DNA of 64,000 nt from an uncultured Rhodospirillales bacterium (GCA_913055735.1 CAJXKD010000001.1:992001-1056000); one strand, 5' to 3'. Shown: positions 1 through 10,610, counted from the first letter of the stretch. A program made the numbers and translations. Notes: generated by a model from the sequence alone, not told the origin.

Positions 1-1111
1 CGTCCGCCGACAACAAAGCCCCGGTCGCCACGTCATCGAGACGGCCGAGCCCGATCACATCGCCGGCACCCGCTTTGTCGGTCTTGTTCTGCGTCGCGCC
101 GAGCAACGAATACATGCCGCTGACCCGATTGCCGCCGAAGCTCTCGCCGTCCTTGATCTCGCCACGCCATACCCGCGCGACCGAGATTTTGCCGGTTTGC
201 GAGCCATGCGATGTCTTGAATACTTGCGCGAGTGTCCCACTGTCCGCGCCAATGCCGAGGCGGTCCGCTGTCGCCGAAACATCGGGGGCTTCGTGACGCA
301 AAGCCTTGAGCAACCGGGTAACGCCATGGCTGGTTTCGGCTGATCCAAAAAACACCGGCACCACCTTGGCCGCGCCCGAAGCCGACGCCAGATTGGCATA
401 GATCTCGTCGGCGTCGGGTACCTCGTCCTCAAGCAGTTTCTCGAGCAGGGTGTCATCGAAATCCGCGAGGGATTCCAGCAACAGCGTGCGCTCCATCTCG
501 ACTCGCTCCGTGAGGTCTTCGGGCACGCCGTCCAACTCAACGCGCCCGTCCTCCTGCCAGGCGAAGGCGCGGCGGCTGGCGAGGTCGACATAGCCGGTGA
601 CCTCCTCGCCCGTGCGTATGGGAATTTCGCGCAACACCAGCGGCGTGTCGGTCATTTCACGCAGCGCATCCACCGTTTCCGCAACACTCGCCTCGGCGAC
701 GTCGATCTTGTTGATGAAAATGATGTGCGGCTCGTCGCGCGCATCCAACTCGCGCAACATGCGGGTAACGCCGAGGGCCTTGTCGGCGCCCGGCTCGATC
801 ACCACGACGGAAATATCGGCAACGCGCATGGCGGCGGTGGTGTCCATCAGAAGCTCGATCGACCCCGGACAATCGAGGAAAGTCCAGGCGTCACCGAGAT
901 ACTCGGTGCTGGCGACGTTCATCTCGGTGCTCATCTGACGGGCGCGGGCCTCGGGCGCCGCGTCGCCAACGCTGTTGCCCTCGGTTACCTTGCCCTTGCG
1001 GGTTACGGCGCCGGTTTCGAACAGGATGGCTTCGAGAACGGTGGTCTTGCCGCTGAGATAGGGGCCGATGAGGGCCGCGCAACGGGGCGAAGAAGGATTT
1101 TGGCTGGCCAC
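1..1111 (-). CDS. EF-G-like translational GTPase, divergent paralogue (3' end outside window)
   Basis: About 370 N-terminal residues are present and the C-terminus lies beyond base 1. The GTG start at 1111 follows a GGGAGG ribosome binding site. The P-loop reads GPYLSGKT (near residue 16), the G4 motif is NKID, and the order GTPase domain then OB-like domain II (VFKTSHG...GKISVARVWRGEI) matches EF-G. The switch regions differ from true EF-G: G3 is DCPGS instead of DTPGH, so the catalytic His is replaced by Ser, and the switch I segment normally reading RGIT is RQMS. The family is the accessory EF-G-like group (fusA2 type). Its role in this organism is unknown; it may be a ribosome-associated GTPase with altered hydrolysis. 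Assignment to the EF-G superfamily is firm, function is inference. Confidence 0.85.
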   Translation of the reverse strand, partial: MASQNPSSPRCAALIGPYLSGKTTVLEAILFETGAVTRKGKVTEGNSVGDAAPEARARQMSTEMNVASTEYLGDAWTFLDCPGSIELLMDTTAAMRVADISVVVIEPGADKALGVTRMLRELDARDEPHIIFINKIDVAEASVAETVDALREMTDTPLVLREIPIRTGEEVTGYVDLASRRAFAWQEDGRVELDGVPEDLTERVEMERTLLLESLADFDDTLLEKLLEDEVPDADEIYANLASASGAAKVVPVFFGSAETSHGVTRLLKALRHEAPDVSATADRLGIGADSGTLAQVFKTSHGSQTGKISVARVWRGEIKDGESFGGNRVSGMYSLLGATQNKTDKAGAGDVIGLGRLDDVATGALLSAD

Positions 1112-1229
1112 GATGGTGGTCCTCCCAACTGGTGAATACCTCGGGTGGACTTTTTTGGCCGTGCGCCAAAGTCGAGACCGCAGCGGCCCGTCCTTATGGG
1201 GAAAGGTTAGCGGGGGGCCGTTCGTGGAG

Positions 1230-1868
1230 TCAAAGGGATTCCCGATCGCGACGCGCAATCCAGGCTGTATGGCCGTGAATCTCGGGATCCTGAACCCGAC
1301 GCTCGACGACCGTAAACCCATGATCGGCCAGCTGCCGTTCGTATTCCGCGCTGCTCAGGCTGGCATGAAACAGCTTTTCGCCGTTGACATCGCCATAGGC
1401 TTCCCCGTCCTCCGTACCGGTAGAAAGGAGAAGCGTGCCACCCGGAAGCAAATGACCGGCAAAGAGCGGAAACATGGCCCGCTGGTCCTCCTGGCACAAA
1501 AGGAAGAAGCTGTCCCAGGCAATGATCACGTGAAAGCGCCGGCCGAGATCGAGTTCCCGCATGTCACCGACGATCCACTCCATGTCCGGGAATCGATGCA
1601 CACAATGCGCGATCATTTCCGGTGACGAATCGAGACCCACAACCCGGCTGCCCGCGCCGATAAGATAAGCGGCGATGGGCTCCGCCGTGCCGCAACCGAG
1701 ATCGAGAACATCCAACCCATCCAACACATCCGCCGAAACGGCCGAGAGAGCAGCGTCGAGAACCGGTTTCTCGAACAGGGTCTTGAGACGGGCTTTATCG
1801 AACCAGTCCGCGTGACGCCGGTACTGGCCGATGACCTCGTCCTTCGGATGAGGGGAACCGGCAGACAC
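1230..1868 (-). CDS. class I SAM-dependent methyltransferase
   Basis: A 212-residue protein with the SAM-binding motif I VLDLGCGTAEP followed by the acidic ribose-binding segment VVGLDSSPEM and a motif IV-like VIIAWDSFF. This is the Rossmann-fold methyltransferase type 11/12/25 pattern; the substrate cannot be read from sequence. The reading frame is open further upstream, but that part overlaps the aminotransferase gene. The GTG at 1868, 5 nt after the aminotransferase stop, is the best start (weak TTGAG site), implying translational coupling with that gene. Confidence 0.8.
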   Translation of the reverse strand: MSAGSPHPKDEVIGQYRRHADWFDKARLKTLFEKPVLDAALSAVSADVLDGLDVLDLGCGTAEPIAAYLIGAGSRVVGLDSSPEMIAHCVHRFPDMEWIVGDMRELDLGRRFHVIIAWDSFFLLCQEDQRAMFPLFAGHLLPGGTLLLSTGTEDGEAYGDVNGEKLFHASLSSAEYERQLADHGFTVVERRVQDPEIHGHTAWIARRDRESL

Positions 1869-1873
1869 CTCAA

Positions 1874-3190
<1,317 letters not shown>

Positions 3191-3243
3191 TTATATAAAG
3201 AAGCCGGAGCGGCTAAAATAAGGACCGAAGCAGAGACAAAAAG

Positions 3244-5445
3244 ATGCCACTCAGAGACCACGCCGGAGTCGCCTTTATCCCCGAGAAACGGCCCGCCATC
3301 GAAGGCGGCAAGCCGTTGCACGTGGAATCGCCCTTCCTGCCGGCGGGCGACCAGCCGGACGCCATCGCCGAATTGACCGCCAGCATCCGCGCCGAGGAGC
3401 GGGATCAGGTGCTGCTCGGCGTCACCGGCTCGGGCAAGACCTTCACCGTGGCGCACGTCATCCAGGAGGTGAACCGGCCGACCCTGGTGCTCGCCCCCAA
3501 CAAGACCCTGGCGGCGCAATTGTACGGCGAGATGAAGGAGTTCTTCCCCGACAACGCGGTCGAGTATTTCGTTTCTTATTACGACTACTACCAGCCCGAA
3601 GCCTACGTGCCGCGCACCGACACCTATATCGAGAAGGATTCGTCGATCAACGAACAGATCGACCGCATGCGCCATTCGGCGACACGGGCGCTGCTGGAGC
3701 GCAACGACGTGGTGATCGTGGCCAGCGTCTCCTGCATCTACGGTATCGGCGCCGTGGAAACCTACGCCGAGATGATCGTCAAGCTGGAGACCGGCGGGCA
3801 TATCCCCCGCGCGACGCTGATCAAGCAGCTGGTCGAACTGCAATACACCCGCAACGACGCGGCGTTCTTCCGCGGCACCTTCCGGGTGCGCGGCGACACG
3901 ATCGAGATCTTCCCCTCGCACTTGGAGGACCGGGCGTGGCGCATTTCCATGTTCGGCGACGAGATCGAGGGCATCTGGGAGATCGACCCGCTCACCGGCG
4001 ACAAGACCGCCACCCTGGAAGAGGTCACCGTCTACCCCTCCAGCCACTATGTGACGCCGCGCCCGACGCTGCAGCAAGCGATCCCCGGCATCAAGGCGGA
4101 GCTCAAGGAGCGTGTCGCCTGGTTCGAGAAAAACGGCAAGCTGCTCGAAGCGCAGCGGTTGGAGGAACGCACCACCTTCGATCTCGAAATGCTGGAGACC
4201 ACCGGCCATTGCGCCGGCATCGAGAACTATTCCCGCTATCTCACCGGCCGCGCGCCGGGCGAGCCACCGCCGACCCTGTTCGAATATTTGCCCGAGAATG
4301 CGTTGCTGGTGGTCGACGAAAGCCACGTCACCGTGCCGCAGATCGGCGGCATGTACCGCGGCGACTTCAACCGCAAATCGACGCTCAGTGAGTTCGGCTT
4401 CCGCCTGCCCTCCTGCGTCGACAACCGGCCCCTCAAGTTCGAGGAATGGGATGCCATGCGGCCGCAGACCGTTTTCGTTTCCGCCACCCCCGGCCCGTGG
4501 GAGATGGAGCGCACCGGCGGCGTGTTCGTGGAACAGGTGGTGCGCCCGACGGGCCTCGTCGATCCAGAATGCATCGTCCGCCCCGTCGAACAGCAGGTGG
4601 ATGATTTGCTCGCCGAATGCCGGGAATGCGCCAACAAGGGCCAGCGGGTGCTGGTCACCACGCTCACCAAGCGCATGGCCGAGGACCTCACCGAATACAT
4701 GCACGAAGCGGGCCTCCGCGTACGCTACCTCCATTCGGACATCGACACGCTGGAGCGCATCGAGATCATCCGCGATCTGCGCCTCGGCGCCTTCGACATT
4801 CTGGTCGGCATCAACCTGCTGCGCGAAGGGTTGGACATCCCCGAATGCGCCCTTGTCGCCATCCTCGATGCCGACAAGGAAGGCTTCCTGCGCTCAAAGA
4901 CCTCGCTGGTGCAGACCATCGGCCGCGCCGCGCGCAACGTCGAGGGCCGCGTCCTTCTTTATGCCGACAAGATGACTGAGTCATTGGAATACGCCATCGG
5001 CGAGACCAACCGCCGCCGCGCCAAACAGCAGGCCTATAACGAGGAGCACGGCATCACCCCGGCGAGCGTCAAGAAGGGCATTTCCGACGTGCTGCAATCG
5101 GTCTACGAGGCCGATTACGTCACCGTCGATCTCGGCGTCTCAGGCGACGACCACAAGGTCGGCCACAATCTGCAGGCACACCTGAAGAGCCTCAACAAGC
5201 GCATGCTCGACGCGGCGGCCAATCTCGAATTCGAAGAAGCGGCGCGCCTGCGCGACGAGATCCGCCGTCTGGAAGCGCACGAGCTCGGCCTCGACAAGGC
5301 GGGTGTGTCCCACGCTGCTGCCGAAGCCGCCGGGGTCCGGCCGTCACCGTTCAAATCGGACAAGGCCGGGGTACAGCAACGCACCGCGGGCAAGCGCAAA
5401 TCCAAGGCCCACGGCGGCAAGAAGCGCCACCAGCAAGGGCCGTAA
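3244..5445 (+). CDS. uvrB: excinuclease ABC subunit B
   Basis: UvrB (733 residues) is the damage-verifying helicase-like subunit of nucleotide excision repair; it receives DNA from UvrA and recruits UvrC. Visible are Walker A GVTGSGKT (residues 59-66), the beta-hairpin region rich in Tyr ([16 protein letters not shown]), the DESH Walker B (VVDESHV), helicase motif [11 protein letters not shown] and the C-terminal UVR motif ([18 protein letters not shown]) that binds UvrC. The protein ends in a Lys/Arg/His-rich tail. The N-terminus is about 25 residues longer than E. coli UvrB, common in alphaproteobacteria. It is transcribed alone, divergent from aatA. Confidence 0.98.
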   Translation: MPLRDHAGVAFIPEKRPAIEGGKPLHVESPFLPAGDQPDAIAELTASIRAEERDQVLLGVTGSGKTFTVAHVIQEVNRPTLVLAPNKTLAAQLYGEMKEFFPDNAVEYFVSYYDYYQPEAYVPRTDTYIEKDSSINEQIDRMRHSATRALLERNDVVIVASVSCIYGIGAVETYAEMIVKLETGGHIPRATLIKQLVELQYTRNDAAFFRGTFRVRGDTIEIFPSHLEDRAWRISMFGDEIEGIWEIDPLTGDKTATLEEVTVYPSSHYVTPRPTLQQAIPGIKAELKERVAWFEKNGKLLEAQRLEERTTFDLEMLETTGHCAGIENYSRYLTGRAPGEPPPTLFEYLPENALLVVDESHVTVPQIGGMYRGDFNRKSTLSEFGFRLPSCVDNRPLKFEEWDAMRPQTVFVSATPGPWEMERTGGVFVEQVVRPTGLVDPECIVRPVEQQVDDLLAECRECANKGQRVLVTTLTKRMAEDLTEYMHEAGLRVRYLHSDIDTLERIEIIRDLRLGAFDILVGINLLREGLDIPECALVAILDADKEGFLRSKTSLVQTIGRAARNVEGRVLLYADKMTESLEYAIGETNRRRAKQQAYNEEHGITPASVKKGISDVLQSVYEADYVTVDLGVSGDDHKVGHNLQAHLKSLNKRMLDAAANLEFEEAARLRDEIRRLEAHELGLDKAGVSHAAAEAAGVRPSPFKSDKAGVQQRTAGKRKSKAHGGKKRHQQGP

Positions 5446-5526
5446 CGGACAAACCACCTATCCTGCCCTCCTCTCGCGCCGCCGCTTGGCGTCCGGCGGG
5501 GGGCGGTTTAAGCTGTTCCTTCGCGC

Positions 5527-6552
5527 ATGCCCGCCGTCCCGGATGTCTCCATGTTTCCGCTTGCCGTTGATCTGTTCCGCGCCACCCCTTTGCGTCCGCT
5601 GGCCGAAGCCGCGGACCTGTCGCTATGGGATCTGGGCGCGCGCGGCGGCGTGGATGTGAGCCTGCAGCCCCTTGCCTGGTGCACCAAGGCCATCGCCTTC
5701 GAGCCGGACCCGGCGGCGGCCGGCCAGCTGCGCGCCCAAGGGCCCGCGCCCTGGGCCGACGTGCGCGTGATCGAGGCCGCCGTTGCCGGCCGCGATGGGA
5801 GCCGCCAGCTAAACGTCACCGAAGACCCCGCCGGATCGACGTTGCTGACGCCACGCCCGGAAATCGCGGCACGATACGGCATCGCGCCCTTGTGCCGGAC
5901 CGCCAAGCAAATCGACGTGGAAACCGTCAGCCCGCCGACAGCGTGCGCCAGATACGCGGTGCTACCCCCCGCGTTCCTGAAGCTCGATATCGAGGGCGCC
6001 GAGCTCGAGTTGCTGCAAGGTGCCGGCGAGATGCTCGACCCCGTCGCCGTCCTCAAGACGGAAGCCGCCTTCGTAACGGTGCGGGATGAGCAACCCAACG
6101 CCTGGGACATCGTCGAATGGCTGCGGCCGCGCGGGTTCGTACTGATGGATATCATCGAGCCCGCTTATTGGCGGCGCGGCAACGTCGCCTGCGCCCCTTA
6201 TGCCGCGCAGCGTGGCGGCTGGTCGCGGGGACGGCTGGCACAGGCGGACCTGATCTTCCTGCGCGACCGGGACACCCTGGCGGACGACGGCGAGCCAACG
6301 TCGGTCCCCATGCGATGCGCGCTGTCGGCGGCGGCGCTCGGCTATCTCGACCATGCCCGCGACATCCTCGAGCGGCCAAATGCGGGGGCGGCGTTCAAGG
6401 GTCTCACGGGCGCGGACCCCGAACCGGTTCTTGCCGAAATCGCGAAACGTGCCGGGCGCCGGGATGTTAGCCGAACGATCCGGACACGGCTCCGCGACCT
6501 CATCCCGCTGCTGCGCAGCCAGTTCGGCGGCGTGCCGCAACCGCGCTCTTAG
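5527..6552 (+). CDS. FkbM family methyltransferase
   Basis: A 341-residue protein with the FkbM-type SAM fold: motif I reads LWDLGARGGVD (near residue 40), followed by a FEPDP ribose-binding acidic residue and the hallmark FLKLDIEGAELELLQGA around residue 155. FkbM proteins methylate hydroxyl groups on polysaccharides, antibiotics or lipids. The C-terminal ~120 residues are outside the core and not recognised. Neither the ATG at 5527 nor the one at 5551 has a convincing ribosome binding site, so the start is uncertain. No glycan genes adjoin it. It converges on the binding-protein gene at 6586. Confidence 0.75.
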   Translation: MPAVPDVSMFPLAVDLFRATPLRPLAEAADLSLWDLGARGGVDVSLQPLAWCTKAIAFEPDPAAAGQLRAQGPAPWADVRVIEAAVAGRDGSRQLNVTEDPAGSTLLTPRPEIAARYGIAPLCRTAKQIDVETVSPPTACARYAVLPPAFLKLDIEGAELELLQGAGEMLDPVAVLKTEAAFVTVRDEQPNAWDIVEWLRPRGFVLMDIIEPAYWRRGNVACAPYAAQRGGWSRGRLAQADLIFLRDRDTLADDGEPTSVPMRCALSAAALGYLDHARDILERPNAGAAFKGLTGADPEPVLAEIAKRAGRRDVSRTIRTRLRDLIPLLRSQFGGVPQPRS

Positions 6553-6585
6553 GAAAATCGTTCTCGGGGGAAAACCGAACCCCGG

Positions 6586-7404
6586 CTACCAGCAGACGGA
6601 TTGCGCCGCTTCGGCGCCGTAGCGCATCAGGAATGCCGCATAGCGGCCGTCCTTGCAGACCGCCGCGAGACCCTCATTGAAGATGTCGCGCAGCATCGCG
6701 TCCCGGAACGCCACCTTGTAGCCGGTGACCGGGGGAAAAATCGGGTAGGTCAGCCATTCGCGCCGGTCATGGCCGAGCTGCAGACTGAAATACCGGAAGA
6801 TGGCGCTGTCGATGATGGCCACGTAGCCGTCCTGCCGCCAGAAGGTGCGCACCTGATCGGCCTGATCGGCGAGCTCGACATAGCCCGCGCGGTCGGGTCC
6901 GCCAATGCCGAACATGTCGAGGAACGGGCTGCCGAGATCGACGTCCGCCCCCTCCCACGTCAGCACCCGCGCGCCGGAGAGATCGGCAACCGTGGCGATA
7001 GGACGCAGATCGGATTCCTTGGTAATGGCGACGTCGGCAAAACGGGCAAACTCGGCCGAATAGAACACCTTGTCTTGAACCCCGTCCCCCTTGCGGCGAA
7101 CCGCCGCGGCGACGTCCGCCTTGCCCTCCTGCACCGCCGTGGCGAGGTCCCCGAAGGGCAGCTGCACGAATTTGAGCCTGTAGTCCGGCAAGGCCGCCTG
7201 CAGGATATCGATGTGCATCCCGCCGCTTGCCTTGCCGATGACATAGGGCGGAATGTCGAGGGAGACCGCGACCGTTACGACGCTGCCCTTGGTGATCGGC
7301 TTCGGTTCCTCGGGCTTCTTATCGTCCGACATCTCGGCGGCACAGCCGGCGAGCAGGACAGGCAGCATCACAAGGGAGAACAAAAAGGCGGCGGCGCGGG
7401 TCAT
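6586..7404 (-). CDS. substrate-binding lipoprotein, bacterial extracellular solute-binding family 3 (copy A)
   Basis: A 272-residue periplasmic-binding-protein-like lipoprotein. The signal peptide ends in lipobox LLAGC, so Cys21 should be lipidated. The mature domain has family 3 (PF00497) features: VTVAVSLDIPPYV, MHIDILQAAL, GKADVAAAV and the hinge segment YVAIIDSAI. Two C-terminal cysteines (VCKDGRY and QSVCW) could form a disulfide. It is a tandem paralogue of the gene at 7509-8312 with the same signal peptide design. No ABC permease or ATPase lies nearby, so it is an orphan binding protein; ligand unknown. Confidence 0.8.
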   Translation of the reverse strand: MTRAAAFLFSLVMLPVLLAGCAAEMSDDKKPEEPKPITKGSVVTVAVSLDIPPYVIGKASGGMHIDILQAALPDYRLKFVQLPFGDLATAVQEGKADVAAAVRRKGDGVQDKVFYSAEFARFADVAITKESDLRPIATVADLSGARVLTWEGADVDLGSPFLDMFGIGGPDRAGYVELADQADQVRTFWRQDGYVAIIDSAIFRYFSLQLGHDRREWLTYPIFPPVTGYKVAFRDAMLRDIFNEGLAAVCKDGRYAAFLMRYGAEAAQSVCW

Positions 7405-7508
7405 CTTCGATCCTTTTGGGCCAAAAACATTGGGGTCACGGACTGTCGAAAGGCGTTATAGGCGATGTTGGGCTGAAGGGATGGTTTCGCAACCGCCCCG
7501 CGATCGCC

Positions 7509-8312
7509 TTATCCGCACACCGATTGCGACGGGTCGGCGCCATAGCGCTGCAAATAGGCGGCGTAGCGGCCGTCGCGGCAGATGGTGGCGAGGCCCGCGT
7601 TGAACGCGTCGCGCAGTTTCGCGTCCTTGAAACCGACCTTGAAACCGGTGACCAGCGGGAAGACGGCGTGCTTCGTCCAGTCAGCCCGCGTATAGCCGAA
7701 CCGGGCGCTGAAATAATCGAAGATGGCGCCGTCGATCACGGCAACGGAGCCCGTTTCTTTCCAGAAGGTGCGCACCTGATCCGATTGATCGGCAAATTCG
7801 ACATAGCCCGCGCGGTCAGGCCCGCCCGCGCCGAACATGTCGAGGAACGTGCCGCCGAGATCGAGGTCCGCCCCCTGCCAGGTGAGCACCCGGGCGCCTG
7901 CAAGATCGGCGATGCGGTCGATGCGGCGGCTGTCGGACGCCTTGGTGATGGCGAAATTGGCGAATCGGACGAACTCTTGGGAATAGAAGATGTGGCCCGT
8001 TTCCCCAACACCGGTACCGCGCACGGACGCCGCGACGTCGGCCTTGCCCTGCTGGACCGCGGTTTCGATCTCGCCGTACGGCACTTGCACATAGTGGAGT
8101 TTGTAACCCGGCAAGCTCGCTTCCAGGATATCGATCTCCAGTCCGTGGGTTGCCGTGTCGGACACATAGGGTGGAATGTCGATGGAAACGGCGACGGTGA
8201 GCGTCTTGTCCCGCCGCATGGGCGGCGTTCCGTCAGCGAACTCCGCCACGCAACCGGCGAGCATCACAGGCAGCATCAATAGCGAAAAGAGAAAGGCGGC
8301 GGGACGGGTCAT
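7509..8312 (-). CDS. substrate-binding lipoprotein, bacterial extracellular solute-binding family 3 (copy B)
   Basis: A 267-residue paralogue of the preceding gene: same signal peptide with lipobox VMLAGC (Cys21), same SIDIPPYV, EIDILEASL, GKADVAASV, GGPDRAGYVEFADQ and matching C-terminal cysteines (ICRDGRY, QSVCG). The pair arose by tandem duplication and then diverged throughout, so it is not recent. Its start overlaps the end of the hydroxylase-like gene by 4 nt (ATGA), pointing to cotranslation with that gene. Ligand and partner transporter are not identifiable. Confidence 0.8.
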   Translation of the reverse strand: MTRPAAFLFSLLMLPVMLAGCVAEFADGTPPMRRDKTLTVAVSIDIPPYVSDTATHGLEIDILEASLPGYKLHYVQVPYGEIETAVQQGKADVAASVRGTGVGETGHIFYSQEFVRFANFAITKASDSRRIDRIADLAGARVLTWQGADLDLGGTFLDMFGAGGPDRAGYVEFADQSDQVRTFWKETGSVAVIDGAIFDYFSARFGYTRADWTKHAVFPLVTGFKVGFKDAKLRDAFNAGLATICRDGRYAAYLQRYGADPSQSVCG

Positions 8313-9142
8313 TTTGGGTTCTCCGGGGCAATGGTTCTACTGCGCAGCGGCTGGATCAGCATCTTGTCGAGCCACAGGTCGCGCCGCGTGCGGAACTGTT
8401 CGATGCCGATGGTCATACCGTCATGGCCGTCGCGCGGCTGGGCCGTATAGGTGCGGAACAGACGGTCCCACCAGGGCAGATTAAAGCCGTAATTGCTGTT
8501 GGTTTCCACCGGATAGACCGAATGGTGCACGCGGTGCATATCGGGCGTCACGACGATCCAGCGCAGGTATCTGTCGAGGGCAAGGGGCAGGCGCACATTG
8601 CCGTGGTTGAACATGGCGGTGGCGTTGAGCAGCACCTCGAACACCAGAACGGCGGCGGCAGGCGGCCCGAGCACCGCAACCACACCGAGCTTGATGCCCA
8701 TGGAGAGCAAAAGCTCGACCGGATGAAAGCGGACCCCGGTGGTGACATCGAAATCGAGATCGGCATGGTGCATACGGTGCAGGCGCCACAAAACGGGCAC
8801 GGCGTGAAACATCACATGCTGCGCGTAGATGGCCAGATCGAGTAGCAGCACGGAGACGACGAAAGCGATCCAGCCCGGCACCTCAATCACATTGAACAGC
8901 CCCCAACCGCGCTCCGCCGCAACCATGGCGACACCGACGGCGAGCACGGGGAAGACAAGGCGGATAAGGACGGTGCCGATAGCCACGACGCCGAGATTGC
9001 CGAACCAGCGCAAGAGACGCGGCATGGACCGGCGACGACGCGGTGCCACCACCTCCCACAGCGCCATCACGGCCAACACGCCACCGAAGGCGGCAAGCCG
9101 GATCAGCGATTCATGGTTCAGGAGTGCTTGTTCCAACGACAC
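8309..9142 (-). CDS. sterol desaturase / fatty acid hydroxylase superfamily membrane protein
   Basis: A 277-residue integral membrane protein with several hydrophobic helices and the three His clusters of the di-iron FA_hydroxylase family: HVMFH, HRMHH and HRVHH, plus additional His in FHPVEL. These enzymes hydroxylate or desaturate lipid substrates such as carotenoids, fatty acids and sterol-like lipids using O2. The substrate is not deducible. The start is a GTG at 9142. It heads a probable operon with the downstream binding protein, which it overlaps by 4 nt. Confidence 0.85.
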   Translation of the reverse strand: MSLEQALLNHESLIRLAAFGGVLAVMALWEVVAPRRRRSMPRLLRWFGNLGVVAIGTVLIRLVFPVLAVGVAMVAAERGWGLFNVIEVPGWIAFVVSVLLLDLAIYAQHVMFHAVPVLWRLHRMHHADLDFDVTTGVRFHPVELLLSMGIKLGVVAVLGPPAAAVLVFEVLLNATAMFNHGNVRLPLALDRYLRWIVVTPDMHRVHHSVYPVETNSNYGFNLPWWDRLFRTYTAQPRDGHDGMTIGIEQFRTRRDLWLDKMLIQPLRSRTIAPENPK

Positions 9143-9166
9143 GCCCCATCATAGCTTATATGGGCG

Positions 9167-9667
9167 CTAATGCATGTCCTCCGATCCGGGGGCGGCGCGC
9201 ACGTTGGGCTGCTCGGACGGGTAATGATGCGAAGCGTAGCGCAACACGAGAACCGCGATGGCAAGCATGAGGATGCCGCCCATCACGACGAGAAGTCCCA
9301 AGTGCGGCGTCTGGATCGCCGCCATCAGATCCACATGCTCCAGGTTCACCATGCTGATCAACAGGCGGGTGAGCGCGGTAAGCGCCACGTAAAGCAGGAA
9401 CCGCACCGGCATGTGGTTGGTGGTGAAATAGATGCCGACCATGGCGCCGAGTTCGAGGAAGATGAACAGCAGCAGGATATCCTCGACCGTGGCGTGGCCC
9501 TTGGCGGTCATCTTGGAAAATTCGAATACGGCGGCCCACACGATGGTGGCGCCAATGGCAAACAGGGCAAGTACATGAAAGCCACGCACCAGGATGGTGC
9601 CAAGCCTGTCGGCAAGTCGCTGGGCGCCGTGATATCCCTCATCCAGCCGTCGAAGCGCATCCGACAT
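9167..9667 (-). CDS. PsiE-like phosphate-starvation-inducible membrane protein
   Basis: A 166-residue protein with about four transmembrane segments and the PsiE-family signature of conserved acidic/His residues in the helices (ATVEDILLLFIFLELGAMVG, and YFTTNHMPVRFLLYVALTALTR). PsiE proteins are inner-membrane proteins of unknown biochemical role, induced by phosphate starvation in E. coli. The ATG at 9667 (preceded by GGGG) is preferred over the TTG two codons upstream. It lies just upstream of the hydroxylase-like gene and in the same direction (24-nt gap), so cotranscription is likely. Confidence 0.7.
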   Translation of the reverse strand: MSDALRRLDEGYHGAQRLADRLGTILVRGFHVLALFAIGATIVWAAVFEFSKMTAKGHATVEDILLLFIFLELGAMVGIYFTTNHMPVRFLLYVALTALTRLLISMVNLEHVDLMAAIQTPHLGLLVVMGGILMLAIAVLVLRYASHHYPSEQPNVRAAPGSEDMH

Positions 9668-9817
9668 ATGCAATCCCCATAATGTTTGTGTTATTTATGA
9701 TCTTAGCCGCAAACAAGCGGTTAGGGAAATAGGGCGTTTGCTGAGGGGGGAGCGCCGACACCGAATCCGTTTACCGAATTCGCGCCGGGATTAAGCCAAG
9801 TCTGGGCAGTAGCGGCC

Positions 9818-10069
9818 CTAAGATTGGCGGCGATGCGTTTGGGGTAGGTTGGAAGCTTTCTTCTTCTTCGGAGCCGGTTTTTTGGCGGCAGCCTGTTCGG
9901 CGGCCGCTTTGTCTTCGGCTTCCTTGGCGAGACGCAGCGCCCGTAGCTTGGCTGTCTTGGCCGCCTGTTCCTCACGGGCTTTTTCCCGTTCCTTGAGGAC
10001 TTGCTTGTCTTTCTTCTGACTGGCAGCGAACTGCTGTTCGGCTCTCGATTTAACCGTCGATTTCACCAT
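9818..10069 (-). CDS. small Lys/Ala/Glu-rich hypothetical protein
   Basis: An 83-residue hydrophilic protein, predicted largely helical or coiled coil, dominated by Lys, Ala, Glu, Gln and Arg, with a KKPAPKKKK basic tail. No family is recognised with confidence. The ATG at 10069 has a good site (GAGGAGAAG), and codon use matches its neighbours, which argues that it is real. It lies immediately downstream of the cold-shock gene, separated by a GC-rich hairpin; the basic tail is compatible with nucleic acid binding, but this is only inference. Confidence 0.6.
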   Translation of the reverse strand: MVKSTVKSRAEQQFAASQKKDKQVLKEREKAREEQAAKTAKLRALRLAKEAEDKAAAEQAAAKKPAPKKKKASNLPQTHRRQS

Positions 10070-10180
10070 ATCGCTTCTCCTCTACAAAAGTGGAAACATC
10101 ACGACCGGCGGTTCCCGACCCAAAGATAGGAGGGACCGTCCGCGAGCATGTTGCCCGGGGTCGGCGGCGGTGAACGGTAG

Positions 10181-10206
10181 CCGCCCCCGGCCAAGGCCGG
10201 AGGCGG
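10181..10206 (-). terminator. GC-rich hairpin after the cold-shock gene
   Basis: An inverted repeat of about 11 bp per arm (CCGCC-CCGGCC pairing with GGCCGG-GGCGG, short TTGG loop) starts 13 nt beyond the csp stop codon. There is no clear U-run, so it may act as an attenuating or RNA-stabilising hairpin instead of a full intrinsic terminator. Confidence 0.45.
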
Positions 10207-10218
10207 GTATTCGTATCG

Positions 10219-10428
10219 TTAGTCGATAAGCGCGATATTCTCGGCGGCGGTTTTGCCGTCGCGTCCGGGCTCAAGATCGAAGGAAACCTTTTGCCCTTCG
10301 TTCAGCGTGCGCAAACCGGCGCGCTCAACGGACGAAATATGAACGAACGCGTCCTTGGAGCCGTCGGACGGCTCGATGAAACCATAACCCTTATCCGGGT
10401 TGAACCATTTTACAGTACCAGTAGCCAT
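10219..10428 (-). CDS. cspA: cold-shock domain protein (CspA family)
   Basis: A 69-residue single cold-shock domain with RNP1 GYGFIEP and RNP2 DAFVHIS, beginning MATGTVKWFNPDKG. It binds single-stranded nucleic acid as an RNA chaperone. The ATG at 10428 follows GAGGAAG; a 14-codon upstream extension is not part of the family. A strong promoter about 150 nt upstream leaves a long leader, as in regulated csp genes. Which csp paralogue it is cannot be determined from sequence alone. Confidence 0.95.
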   Translation of the reverse strand: MATGTVKWFNPDKGYGFIEPSDGSKDAFVHISSVERAGLRTLNEGQKVSFDLEPGRDGKTAAENIALID

Positions 10429-10581
10429 AGTTACTTCCTCTAACTGGAGACTTAACAATCCACGCCCCACACCGTGTGGCGGCGCGGCCGAAATAAAACG
10501 CTCACAATGTCAGTGGATAACTAAGCTTAACGGCGTACCGGTTCTTTAGGTAACACCAAACAAATGTAACGCGTATGAGGG

Positions 10582-10610
10582 AAATATAGCAGATTTCCTG
10601 AAAAAGTCAA
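10582..10610 (-). promoter_or_regulatory. sigma70-type promoter of the cold-shock gene
   Basis: On the minus strand TTGACT (-35, 10605-10610) and TATATT (-10, 10582-10587) are separated by 16 nt, close to consensus and set in an AT-rich stretch. A transcript starting near 10575 would have a leader of roughly 145 nt before the csp ATG, the arrangement expected of cold-responsive csp mRNAs. The rest of 10429-10767 contains no gene. Confidence 0.65.
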
